Source of the DNA: JAOAPY01 sp041492185
GTDB taxonomy: Bacteria; Acidobacteriota; Blastocatellia; Pyrinomonadales; Pyrinomonadaceae
DNA: 64,000 nt
Direction: 5' to 3'
NCBI GenBank assembly: GCA_041492185.1
Contig: JBGPWL010000004.1
Location: 39,101 to 103,100, forward strand
The translations under genes were made by a program, and so were the position numbers. Under the pieces are notes generated by a model, which made no database searches, was not told where the DNA came from, and was given only the letters and a program-made list of their open reading frames with translations. Positions 7,295 through 16,026 of this stretch are shown here, piece by piece (the first letter of the stretch is position 1; each line of letters begins with the position of its first letter).

Positions 7295-10245
7295 GCAGCA
7301 CGCGATGCGCGACGCCTCTCGTAAAACGCGAGCGCGCCAATCAGCAGGATCGTAGAAACAGAGATTAGCGCTCCGTTGCGCGCAGCCGGCGCAGTGTACC
7401 GCATTTCGACCCGGTGCGATCCGGCGGGCAGGACAATTCCCCGCAGCAAAAAGTCTGTGGTATGAATCGGCGCTTTCGCTCCATCAATTGTGGCTATCCA
7501 TCCCGGATAATTGATCTCGCTCACCACGAGAACAGAAGCAGTCTCCGCCGCCGTTTCGATCACGAGTCGATTGTTTTCGTAAGCGACGATGCGCGCAGCA
7601 GCGCCGGGCGAGATCGGACCACCCGGCAACGCGGGCAAATTGCGCGGCTGAATTTCCAGCAGCGCGGTGCGACGCGGATCGAACGCTGCGCCCTCGCCGC
7701 GAATGCGACGCAGCGCCTCTTCGCCATCAAGACTCTCTGCCTCAGCAACCAACCAGGCGCGCGGCAACGCCTGCTTGTTGCGCAGCACCAGCGCGCTTTC
7801 CCGATCGTAAACCGGTGCCCACTTATTCAGATCGTAATGCGGCAGAGGCATCGAGAATTTGTTCGCGGAATCAAAAAGTGTGGCTCTGGAAACAATGAGA
7901 ATGACTCGGCTTGAGATATTTGTAATCTCAATGCGATCGACTTGCACGGGCGCGTCAAGCGGAACGCGAGCTATGAAACGATAAGCTGACTCGCCTGCCT
8001 CATTGATTGTGCTTTCAAAAACAGGAGCAAGTGAGTGGCGCACGATGGGCTTCACATCCGCGTGGTCGTGGGCCCACTCAGCCGTATCGACGCCAATGCG
8101 CAGTGTCTTCTCAAGCGTTTTGCCTTCCGAAGAAAACAAACGTACGCGGGCGACCGGCGTGCCATCTTGTTCTTCAGCAGAGTAAGCCGTCGCCGTGACC
8201 AAACAGAGTACGTCGGCTCTTGCGGCAGCGCCTTTCAAGTTTGCTGCTTCTCCCGGTTTCAAAGTCAGATCCAGATCGCGGGCTTTGAACTTTATTTCTT
8301 CCTTCTCGATTCGCGGCGCAGGCTCCGTGGCCAAATCGGAATACGAAACCAGGAAACGCGTGTTGAGCAAGTCCAGTACATGAGAGTTAGATTCCAAAAG
8401 CGATCTCTCCTCCTGATATCCCGGTCGCGGACGGAAGGCATCGAGATAAACATTCCCGAGCGCGCGACTATATCTTTCCAGAATTAGAGGCTCGTAGCCG
8501 CCGGTGTTTTGCAAGCCATGAATCACGGTCAGGTTCATGGGCTCGAGGCGCGGCTGAGAAACGTACTCCTCGATAAAAGGATAGACGCGCGTGTAAACAC
8601 GGTTCTGTTCGGGAGGATACTGTTGCAGCAGGCGTGTAGTCGGCGAGGCGACTGTAAAGCGTTCGGCGGGTTTGAGCGTGGGCCACCACCAGCGCGACAC
8701 CATAATCGCGGGTTCAAAAAAACAGGCAAGCGCGATGACTGCTAACAAAAGACCGGTGCGACTGCGAGCGCGAACAATTTTCCCAGCCTGCCAGAATGCA
8801 AACAGAGTTAGCAGCGAAAAGAATATCTTCCAGATCGCATAGCGGAGCGCGCCGTAGCTGGGAGGATAATAATAAATTTCCATAGCGCCGACGGGCACTC
8901 TCGCAACGTCCCTCAACCACAAAGCACCGAGCAAAAGACTAGAGATGATCGCTAAGCCCGCGAATAATAAGTGCCGTCGGCTGTTCTCGCTCAAAACTTT
9001 TCCATGCGCGCGCGTGGCGATGGCGCTCGCTGAGTCCCAACCGTACGCTGCCAGAACCGAGATGCCAAGCGTCAACTCGAAAGCATGTCGAGCGGCGCCG
9101 CGAAAGAGACTGAAGAATGGAAGATAGTAGAGCAGCCTGAATATCGGCGTGTGCTCGCCCATCATTAAGACAAATCCCGCAGCAGCCATTCCCAGCCAGA
9201 AGAAAGCCCGCCGGTCAGAGTCCGATCTTCTCATTGCGGCTACGATGGCGACGATCGCCAACAATAAAATGAGCGGCGCAACATAACCGGACGCCTCCAG
9301 ATGGTAATGGAGTGGCAGGAAAAATGCTTTGGCTGCATGGGCCGGCGTGGAAGAGCCAAACGCGAAAAGATCGTAACTCAAAACCTTGCGAATGCTCCGG
9401 CGCTGCGCCCGCAGAGTTTCCAAAATCTGAAAGGCTGAGACTCCCGCCGACAAAGTGATCGCGCAGAGTGTTACTGCCAGCGGCCGCCAACGAGGCCAGC
9501 GCCAAAACGATTTGCCATCGTCGCTCGTTTCGTTCACGCGGGCGGGCGGCAGCACTAATCCGGTGAAAACCGCATACGCGAGGGCGATTGCGCCGGTCAA
9601 CAGAAATCCCTGGCCTACACCGGTCAATACAGACATCGCGTACGCGCCGGTTGCGCCCAGCAGACAGCGAACAAAAGGACGGCGGCGCGCGCGTTCGATG
9701 GCAATGAGCATCAGCGGCAGCCACATCAATGCATTGGCGAGCAAACCGTTGTAGGTTACCGAGCTGATCAGAAAACCACCGTAGCTGAACGCCAGCGCTC
9801 CCAAAATAGAACCCAATCGCGATCGCTCGACCTCGCGCAGGTAGCAATAAATGAAAATTGGGAAAAGCAGAAAAGGAGTGAGGTCGTAAATCGTTTCGGC
9901 GAAACGCCCGGGCAGGAATGCGTAAAACCAGGTGAGCGGATAGCCAACGCCGATCTGGGCCATCGACAACAGCGGATACCCGGACATTATGTGCGGCGTC
10001 CACAACGGCAGTCGCCCGTGACTCAGTTCATTCCAGACCAGCGTTCTTAACGGATACGAATAGATGAAAGCATCGCTGGTGACGAAGAATCTTCCGTGGA
10101 ACAATGCGGGCTGAAAGAAGATCAGGAAAAAGAGAGTGAGTACTGCGATGGCCCCGAGATCGTAACGACGCGCGTTCCAGAAGTTGGAGCGCGCGCTTTG
10201 CCCGTCGCTTGAGGCCGCAAGAATATGATTGCCGCTGCCGCTCAT
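7291..10245 (-). CDS. YfhO-family membrane protein
   Basis: 984 residues. The N-terminal loop after the first helix has GRLPLWTPHIMSGYPLLS, typical of YfhO proteins, and about a dozen hydrophobic segments follow to residue 510. A large periplasmic part then leads to the family's hallmark ending, NYPGWIATIDG ... LRGIVLPAGSHRVEMRY, and a final helix. In Firmicutes YfhO is needed for glycosylation of lipoteichoic acid and is thought to be a GT-C transferase. The substrate here is unknown; by context it acts on surface glycan. The ATG at 10245 lacks a clear Shine-Dalgarno. The stop overlaps the start of the next gene in an ATGA. Confidence 0.85.
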   Translation of the reverse strand: MSGSGNHILAASSDGQSARSNFWNARRYDLGAIAVLTLFFLIFFQPALFHGRFFVTSDAFIYSYPLRTLVWNELSHGRLPLWTPHIMSGYPLLSMAQIGVGYPLTWFYAFLPGRFAETIYDLTPFLLFPIFIYCYLREVERSRLGSILGALAFSYGGFLISSVTYNGLLANALMWLPLMLIAIERARRRPFVRCLLGATGAYAMSVLTGVGQGFLLTGAIALAYAVFTGLVLPPARVNETSDDGKSFWRWPRWRPLAVTLCAITLSAGVSAFQILETLRAQRRSIRKVLSYDLFAFGSSTPAHAAKAFFLPLHYHLEASGYVAPLILLLAIVAIVAAMRRSDSDRRAFFWLGMAAAGFVLMMGEHTPIFRLLYYLPFFSLFRGAARHAFELTLGISVLAAYGWDSASAIATRAHGKVLSENSRRHLLFAGLAIISSLLLGALWLRDVARVPVGAMEIYYYPPSYGALRYAIWKIFFSLLTLFAFWQAGKIVRARSRTGLLLAVIALACFFEPAIMVSRWWWPTLKPAERFTVASPTTRLLQQYPPEQNRVYTRVYPFIEEYVSQPRLEPMNLTVIHGLQNTGGYEPLILERYSRALGNVYLDAFRPRPGYQEERSLLESNSHVLDLLNTRFLVSYSDLATEPAPRIEKEEIKFKARDLDLTLKPGEAANLKGAAARADVLCLVTATAYSAEEQDGTPVARVRLFSSEGKTLEKTLRIGVDTAEWAHDHADVKPIVRHSLAPVFESTINEAGESAYRFIARVPLDAPVQVDRIEITNISSRVILIVSRATLFDSANKFSMPLPHYDLNKWAPVYDRESALVLRNKQALPRAWLVAEAESLDGEEALRRIRGEGAAFDPRRTALLEIQPRNLPALPGGPISPGAAARIVAYENNRLVIETAAETASVLVVSEINYPGWIATIDGAKAPIHTTDFLLRGIVLPAGSHRVEMRYTAPAARNGALISVSTILLIGALAFYERRRASRAA

Positions 10246-10264
10246 CGAATGTTGAGAAATACTC

Positions 10265-10387
10265 TCTCATTCACACCGTGGCTTTAGCCCGGTGGGATCA
10301 GCGAGAGAGTGTCAGGGAAACCGTTTAAACGGTTTCGGTACGCTCATGGTGAATGATCACCGGGCTAAAGCCGCGGTGTGAATGAGA
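10265..10387. repeat. 123-bp palindromic element with 30-bp arms
   Basis: The arms at 10265-10294 and 10358-10387 are reverse complements at 29 of 30 positions; the core is CACCGTGGCTTTAGCCCGGTG. Inside the loop is a second palindrome, GAAACCGTTTAAACGGTTTC. It lies upstream of the YfhO gene and downstream of the methyltransferase at 10479, both on the minus strand. It may terminate the upstream transcript. No frame is present. Confidence 0.75.
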
Positions 10388-10478
10388 ACTCCGTTGTCCT
10401 GGCGCACCGTTAACATCCCCTTCCGCCTTGATCAGCGATTCCTACAAACACAATGCTCTACGGGGTCGTCGCCGGAGC

Positions 10479-11696
10479 TCAAACGGCTGCCAGGATCTGC
10501 GCGGTGACGCGCACCACTTCTGAACCGTTGATCGCAAACCAGCAGACGTCGTTGCTAACCAGATCGAATTCCAGGATGTGCTGGCCACGCGGAAGACCGG
10601 GCATGACAACTTCAACTTCGACCGTTTCGCCGGGAAGAACATCGCGACCTTCGCCGGCGGTGAGCGGTTCCCAGTGATAACTCTCGCGAAACATCGAGCC
10701 ATCCGCGCGGCGAACGTGACAACCAAGCAACACCGCGCCCAATCCCGCGCTACGCGATAACCACTTTGAGGAGCTGTTGTTTGTAATGGTCGCATGGAGC
10801 TTTATGGTTTCGCCTTCCGCGACTTTAACTTCAGCGGGCGAGACATTGACTAATGCAGTCAATCCCGACCGATAGCGACTATCTCTGACTCTCGTCTGGT
10901 CCTTGTAGAGAAAAAAATTGCGCTGATGGCGTATGAATCCCAGCGTTGCGTCTAAGTATCGCGCACTTGTTTCGCCACCACTGAGTAAGTCTTCAAACTC
11001 CACCGCGTCAACGAGGAACGGGGCGAGATTGAATACCGCGAGTTTGAGATCAGTGAACCCGGCTCTCTGCCCTTCCTGCCAAATTCGTTGAATGTCGATA
11101 TCGTTTTCGACAATGCCGTGCGTTCTCATTTCATACTGAGACTGCGCAGTCTTTGAATGCTCCGGGCCGGGCTCGGCAAAGCCCGCGATCCCGCCGGGAG
11201 CAAGAACTCGACCCAACTCGGAAAGCACTTCCGTTGGATTTGGCACGTGATGGAACGAGTCCAGACAAATGATGCGATCAACGCTGCCGTCAGGCAGATC
11301 AATTCGACGGCCATCAAATAAGAGAAACTTTGGCTGCGGCTGATCGCCTGCTACTGGGTAGCGCGCATAAAGCTCCTGTCCAATACGCAGCGCCGTCGCC
11401 GAGACGTCGCAAGCAATAACACGGCAGCCAAGCTGCGTTAGTATGCGGGACGCCCAACACGTTCCGGCGCCAAACTCGAGCACGGTCAGACCCGGACAGA
11501 GTTCGAGTCCTTGCAGCACGACCGCGAAGTTGATTAGCAACTGCGGCGACTCGTCAAAGCTACCGAAGGGTTTCGAGAGATGATGATTCCAATCGCTTAA
11601 GCGCGCGAAGTATTCTTCGGCCAGACGGCAGTGTTCTTCCAAAGACCTGCCGGCGATCAGGCTCTGGACGTCGATGAGTTTCTCTTCTTTGGCCAT
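10479..11696 (-). CDS. Class I SAM methyltransferase with C-terminal beta-sandwich tail
   Basis: 405 residues. The SAM domain shows motif I VLEFGAGTCWASRILTQLG near 70-88, then VIACDVS, DGSVDRIICLDSFHHVP and a GG-containing motif VLAPGGIAGFAEPG. The tail from about 285 has an Ig-like pattern: TITNNSSSKWLSRS, AVLLGCHV, a PGE turn, HILEFDLVSNDVCWF and a final GSE. The methyltransferase at 28157-29395 has the same tail. Such tails are seen on enzymes of glycan loci; a role in binding glycan or partner is an inference. Its start codon directly abuts the stop of the downstream UbiA gene, and it is the first gene upstream of the palindrome at 10265-10387. Confidence 0.85.
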   Translation of the reverse strand: MAKEEKLIDVQSLIAGRSLEEHCRLAEEYFARLSDWNHHLSKPFGSFDESPQLLINFAVVLQGLELCPGLTVLEFGAGTCWASRILTQLGCRVIACDVSATALRIGQELYARYPVAGDQPQPKFLLFDGRRIDLPDGSVDRIICLDSFHHVPNPTEVLSELGRVLAPGGIAGFAEPGPEHSKTAQSQYEMRTHGIVENDIDIQRIWQEGQRAGFTDLKLAVFNLAPFLVDAVEFEDLLSGGETSARYLDATLGFIRHQRNFFLYKDQTRVRDSRYRSGLTALVNVSPAEVKVAEGETIKLHATITNNSSSKWLSRSAGLGAVLLGCHVRRADGSMFRESYHWEPLTAGEGRDVLPGETVEVEVVMPGLPRGQHILEFDLVSNDVCWFAINGSEVVRVTAQILAAV

Positions 11697-12584
11697 CTAA
11701 CCAACTCGATGTCGAGAAATCAGCCACAGCGTCACTAGTAACCAGCCGCCGATGGCCGCCAGCAGGTGAGGATCGCGGAAGATCTGCAAAGCCGGATCGC
11801 TGCCGGCGTTCTGCTGGTGCAGCGAGTAGATGTAGCGAAAGATGCCATAGATTACAAACGGCACGGTGTAGATAAGCCGCTCTGTGTGATGCGCCTGAAT
11901 CGTCGCCGGGCTCATCGTGTAGAGACTGTAAGTGAGAATCACGCAGGTCGCCGTCACGACAATCATCTTATCCAACAGCACGGCTTGATAATGACCTAAT
12001 ACCTTTCGGTGCGTTGGACCATCATCAGTCAACGCATAAAGCTCGGCGCGCCGCTTCGCAAAACCCAGAAACAGCGCCATCATCAAACCGCAAAGCAGCA
12101 ACCACTCAGAAGGCGGTATGCCGACTCCCACTGTTCCAGCCAGAATGCGCAGCATGAATCCCGACGCGATAATGAAGACATCGAGAATGACAACGTGTTT
12201 GAGTCCGAGCGAATAGGCAACGTTGATCAGCGCGTAGATGGAAATGATCGTCAATACCTTCGGGGAAACAAATAGCGCCAGCACGACAGCGCCAATCCAC
12301 AGGACGGCAAGCAGCGAAACGGCGCTCGCGTTGGAGACTACGCCAGAGGCGAGTGGTCTGAGTTGCTTCTTTGGATGTTGTAGGTCGGTGGCACGATCCA
12401 GCAGGTCATTGATAATGTAGACGCCGCTGGCCGTCAGCGAGAATGCTACCGCGGCGAGTAGCACCTTCTGCGCCAGCAGCGGTTGGCGCCAGGCGTTCGC
12501 GAACAAGATGCCCGTGAACACAAACGAACTCTTGACCCACTGGCGCGGGCGCATCAAGCGCACTAGATTGGTTAGTTGATTCAT
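11697..12584 (-). CDS. UbiA-family polyprenyl-phosphate phosphoribosyltransferase (DPPR synthase-like)
   Basis: 295 residues with about eight membrane helices. The N-terminus LVRLMRPRQWVKSSFVF is typical of the decaprenyl-phosphate phosphoribosyltransferase branch of the UbiA family (mycobacterial Rv3806c). The prenyl-binding aspartate motif NDLLDRATD is at 59-67, followed by H-PKKQLRPLASG. In mycobacteria this enzyme transfers 5-phosphoribose from PRPP to polyprenyl phosphate, the first step to polyprenyl-phospho-arabinose. The next gene upstream encodes a DprE1-like oxidase, which acts two steps later in that pathway, so the functional pairing is strong. The phosphatase and the reductase DprE2 are not in the window. 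Confidence 0.82.
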   Translation of the reverse strand: MNQLTNLVRLMRPRQWVKSSFVFTGILFANAWRQPLLAQKVLLAAVAFSLTASGVYIINDLLDRATDLQHPKKQLRPLASGVVSNASAVSLLAVLWIGAVVLALFVSPKVLTIISIYALINVAYSLGLKHVVILDVFIIASGFMLRILAGTVGVGIPPSEWLLLCGLMMALFLGFAKRRAELYALTDDGPTHRKVLGHYQAVLLDKMIVVTATCVILTYSLYTMSPATIQAHHTERLIYTVPFVIYGIFRYIYSLHQQNAGSDPALQIFRDPHLLAAIGGWLLVTLWLISRHRVG

Positions 12585-12628
12585 TTAAGGTGCCGTAGAG
12601 AAAACATTCGAGCGAGAGTACAGGTGCA

Positions 12629-12685
12629 TAGAGTTCAACCTTCAGGTTGTCGCTGGCCAAGAGACAAGCTGAAGCTTGAACTCTA
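12629..12685. repeat. Palindrome with TAGAGTTCAA arms
   Basis: Arms at 12629-12651 and 12663-12685 pair at 21 of 23 positions around an 11-base loop. The right flank reads CTCTAAACGCCTGTT, identical to the right flank of the palindrome at 41674-41738, although the inner arms differ. The element lies between the DprE1-like and UbiA-like genes of one strand. It may attenuate transcription between them. Confidence 0.7.
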
Positions 12686-12693
12686 AACGCCTG

Positions 12694-14055
12694 TTATCTC
12701 AACAAACTTGAAATCTCCAGCCGGCGCGCGAGATCCGAATCGAAACAGTTCTCGGGGTCAATCGCTCGCTTCACTTCCAACCATTCACTCAATCGCGGGT
12801 ACATCGCGCGAAATATCTCCGGTCGCATCCGCGCATCCTTCGCCAGATAAACGCGGCCGCCATATTTCACCACGATCTCATCCAGATGGTCGAGAAACGG
12901 AAAAAGTCCCGCGTCGCTCACCGGCAGATCGAGCGTCAAAGTGTAACCCTCAATCGGAAACGACAACAGCCCCTGCCCTGCTGGTCCAAATCGTTTCAGC
13001 ACTGAAAGAAAACTGGAGCGACCGGCGGCGCCCAACGCTTCGAGCAAGGCCCGCATTCCCTCGAGCGCTTGATCCGACGGCAACACACATTGATATTGAA
13101 CAAAGCCGCGCTTGCCATACATGCGGTTCCAGTTGCCGATTCGATCCAAAGGGAAAAAGAAGCTTTCGTAATCGGCAACGAACGGCTCTTTTCTTCGACC
13201 CTGCAAACGATAGTAGAGATTGTTGAAGGCCGCCATGCTCGCCGCATTCAAAACCCACGAAGGAAAATCAAAGCCGAGATTGTGCTGCCGACGTGGTCTT
13301 GAGTACGGTTCCCTGCGCAGGGGCGCGGGCAGATCGGCAATCGTCGCATGATGGCCGCGCATCAAGATGCCGCGGCCCAGATTTTTTCCTTTCGCCAGCG
13401 AATCGATCCAGGCGACGGTGTAATGATCGTCCCATTCGCTTTCTGATAGTACAGCAAATGACTCGTCGAGATTCTTCGCCTGGTGGTGTTGCACGGTCAA
13501 GTATGACGATTCGACCGGAATCAATTGAAAAGCAACTTCGGTGATGATGCCGGTCAGACCCATGCCACCAATCGTCGCCCAGAAGATCGATTCCTCATGC
13601 TGCGCGGAACAACGCCGGCGCGAACGATCCGCAAAGACGATTTCGATCTCTTTCACATGCGCGCCAAACGCGCCGTCGCGATGATGGTTCTTGCCGTGAA
13701 TGTCCGCGGCCACACAACCACCGAGCGAAACGTACTTTGTTCCCGGCACGACGGCGGGAAACCAGCCGTGCGGCAAGAACTCATTTATTACTTCCGCGAG
13801 TGTTGTTCCCGCTTCAGCCACCAGCAATCCACTTTGTTCGTCAAATGAAAGCGATCGGCCCAGCCGTTCGGTGAGCATCACGATGCCGTCTTCAAACATC
13901 GCGGCATCGCCGTAGCTTCGTCCCTGTCCACGCGCGATCATTTGGCTTGCGCGTGGCGGCAGCGCTTCGGAAATATTTTCCGGACAGATTACCGTTGACA
14001 GGCGACGCGGATAGCGTCCCCATCCCGACAATTCCATGCTGCGCGCGATGGTCAT
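12694..14055 (-). CDS. dprE1: FAD-dependent decaprenylphosphoryl-ribose 2-oxidase-like (DprE1 family)
   Basis: 453 residues, matching mycobacterial DprE1 in length. The start LSGWGRYPRR, the FAD phosphate loop ARGQGRSYGD at 41-50 and the segment ADIHGKNHHRDG near 118-128 are hallmarks of the family. The C-terminal active-site strand GYTLTLDLP at 370-378 and the AKDAR segment at 405-409 align with the mycobacterial GWNICVDFP and AKDSR. Lys406 corresponds to the catalytic lysine. The position of Cys387 of the mycobacterial enzyme is Thr374 here. The family oxidises the 2-hydroxyl of polyprenyl-phospho-ribose for arabinose formation. It sits with a UbiA-type phosphoribosyltransferase. A second in-frame ATG at 14037 is possible. 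Confidence 0.82.
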   Translation of the reverse strand: MTIARSMELSGWGRYPRRLSTVICPENISEALPPRASQMIARGQGRSYGDAAMFEDGIVMLTERLGRSLSFDEQSGLLVAEAGTTLAEVINEFLPHGWFPAVVPGTKYVSLGGCVAADIHGKNHHRDGAFGAHVKEIEIVFADRSRRRCSAQHEESIFWATIGGMGLTGIITEVAFQLIPVESSYLTVQHHQAKNLDESFAVLSESEWDDHYTVAWIDSLAKGKNLGRGILMRGHHATIADLPAPLRREPYSRPRRQHNLGFDFPSWVLNAASMAAFNNLYYRLQGRRKEPFVADYESFFFPLDRIGNWNRMYGKRGFVQYQCVLPSDQALEGMRALLEALGAAGRSSFLSVLKRFGPAGQGLLSFPIEGYTLTLDLPVSDAGLFPFLDHLDEIVVKYGGRVYLAKDARMRPEIFRAMYPRLSEWLEVKRAIDPENCFDSDLARRLEISSLLR

Positions 14056-14115
14056 AAGTCAGTGGAGTTGCGTCGATGCCAGTGTACTGACTCTCAATTG
14101 ATTTCTTTTCCTGCC

Positions 14116-14184
14116 CGTTCGTGTGATTTCGTGGATCGTATCTTCCCTGTTTACGGAAGGCGATCCACGCGCATCACACGAACG
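14116..14184. repeat. Imperfect palindrome, probable stem-loop
   Basis: The left arm at 14116-14138 (CGTTCGTGTG ... GTGGATCG) and the right arm at 14161-14184 (CGATCCACG ... CACACGAACG) pair except for three to four central bases. It sits just downstream of the stop codon of the membrane protein at 14195 and upstream of the DprE1-like gene. That position fits a terminator of the minus-strand transcript. Confidence 0.6.
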
Positions 14185-14194
14185 ATCACGAAAC

Positions 14195-15994
14195 TCAAAA
14201 CTCTTTTCTCTCAAACTGAATCCAGTAAAGCGCGATTCCGAGCACACGACCATCTTCGCTGACGCCCAGGGAACTGGGCGACGCAGCGTCCGGCAGAAAC
14301 AACTCCAGAAGGTTTTGCTGTCGCATGATATTTGCCGGCAACACGACGCTGACCTCGTGAGGAAGATCGTCATTGAAAGAAAACCTTGCGACCGGTTTCC
14401 CGTTTAATGCGATGCTGAACCTTTGTGCGGGATGTTGATTGGTAACCACAAACGCATGAAGCTTGATGGTCAGCACCAGCTCCTGAATTCTGTCTACACG
14501 AAAAACCAGCCCTGCTTCCTTCGCCTCGGTCCAGCGAAATTGGGTTTCCGCCGGACTCCAGCCATACCACAAATATCCGACCGACTGGGGCGTCGTGAAG
14601 TCAATGCGATCCGGCGGCGCGATTGGTATGTTCGCGGGCAGCGGCGCGCGTACCAGGCCCGCAAGAAACTGCGGCTGACGCCAATCCCAATTTCGTTCAG
14701 GATGTTCATCGATGTTCAGTGGCCGCATGTTCCACATCCACGTCGCAGGCGAATTGGCTCCGAGTCCGTTGATGGCGATGCTCGCAAAAAGCAGTGCCGC
14801 GCCCATCGCGAGTTCAAGCGTCTTTGCCGCTGGCTTAATAGCGTATTCAGTGCGCGCCCGCAACATCGCCTGTTGTCCCAGGATCGCCAGCAGCACAAAC
14901 CAGGGCACGAGGCCGGTACTGAAACGCGCGCCGAAACTGTGCCCACCCCACCAGTGAACAAAGCATGAGATGATCGCCACGTGCGCGACAATGACAGTCA
15001 GCGAGAGCGCCACCAGCCGCGGGTAGACTATCTGTCGTCGATAACGAACCAACAAATAGCCGATGAAAAAAAGCACGGGCACGTAAACCAACAGCCCCCG
15101 TCCCGGACTAATCAGGTTGCCGGCCAACGCCGTCCAAAAAACACCAAACTGCAGTCGGCTGGCACGATAATAGTTCGGCAACAAATGACCGAAGAGGCGC
15201 CACGAATAAACCATGAACGCGGCAAACCAGGCGGCGCCCGCGATCGCATAGCGAAGAAAGAACGGGCGGTAGAAGAGAAAAATGTAAACCGTAATGGCAA
15301 TGATGTGCACCGCAAAAGTCGGACGAACGATGTACATCCACGAGAGCAGAGTCGCGAGCAGAATGGGTTTCAGCCGCTTACGGTTGGTCGCTGCGCCCAG
15401 CAGCATGAGCAATACCAGTCCAAGTAGAAAAGATCCCCACGTATCGGTCCACAGACTTCTGGACGCAGTGCTCCATATCTGAGTGCCAAGCCCGCCGCCC
15501 ACTGCGACGATCACGCTCCAAAACATCGGCAAGACCAGGCGCGCCAAACAAAAAGAACAAACAACCAAACCGGCCATCAACAGTGCGGCAATGACCAGTT
15601 CGATTCGCGCCTCGCCATGCAAGTCATAAGTGCCGTCGGCGTTTGCGGCGGACATGCCGAACGCGTTCATGACCGCGACGAAAGGAATCGAGAGCAGCGA
15701 ACTGCCTGGTGGAAAGTAGTAGTAGACGCGGCCGTTGACGACTTCGAGTTGATAGATATTTCCATACTTGTAGTAGTCGCCAAACCATACCGGCGCGCCC
15801 GGCGTCAACTCGTAATGGTCCAGAGTGAAACTGTGATGATGAATCAAGCTCTCGCTCAGCAGCATTGAATACGAAGAGTCTGTCACTTGATGAATGCGCG
15901 ATGTGAGAAATAGCGAGAGTGTCACGGCAAAGAGCAAGCCCGCGAGTATTGAATCGCGGCCAGGTCGAAAGAATTGATTTCGCACTCGGTGCAT
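14195..15994 (-). CDS. Polytopic membrane protein, GT39/GT-C-like, with C-terminal WYGWSxxE module
   Basis: 599 residues with around ten hydrophobic segments to residue 430. The first loop after helix 1 reads QVTDSSYSML, where the aspartate is a candidate catalytic base as in GT-C enzymes, followed by LDHYELTPG and YYYFPPGSSLLSIPF. The protein at 26270-28075 is a clear paralogue with the same loop words. The tail from about 470 is the shared module: YLWYGWSPAETQFRW, then strands, then ASPSSLGVSEDGRVLGIALYW. The polyprenyl-sugar donor and the acceptor are unknown. It lies in a minus-strand run with the membrane protein at 16027. Confidence 0.75.
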   Translation of the reverse strand: MHRVRNQFFRPGRDSILAGLLFAVTLSLFLTSRIHQVTDSSYSMLLSESLIHHHSFTLDHYELTPGAPVWFGDYYKYGNIYQLEVVNGRVYYYFPPGSSLLSIPFVAVMNAFGMSAANADGTYDLHGEARIELVIAALLMAGLVVCSFCLARLVLPMFWSVIVAVGGGLGTQIWSTASRSLWTDTWGSFLLGLVLLMLLGAATNRKRLKPILLATLLSWMYIVRPTFAVHIIAITVYIFLFYRPFFLRYAIAGAAWFAAFMVYSWRLFGHLLPNYYRASRLQFGVFWTALAGNLISPGRGLLVYVPVLFFIGYLLVRYRRQIVYPRLVALSLTVIVAHVAIISCFVHWWGGHSFGARFSTGLVPWFVLLAILGQQAMLRARTEYAIKPAAKTLELAMGAALLFASIAINGLGANSPATWMWNMRPLNIDEHPERNWDWRQPQFLAGLVRAPLPANIPIAPPDRIDFTTPQSVGYLWYGWSPAETQFRWTEAKEAGLVFRVDRIQELVLTIKLHAFVVTNQHPAQRFSIALNGKPVARFSFNDDLPHEVSVVLPANIMRQQNLLELFLPDAASPSSLGVSEDGRVLGIALYWIQFERKEF

Positions 15995-16026
15995 TCTGAT
16001 TAACTCTTGGAAACTCCCTCTAATCT

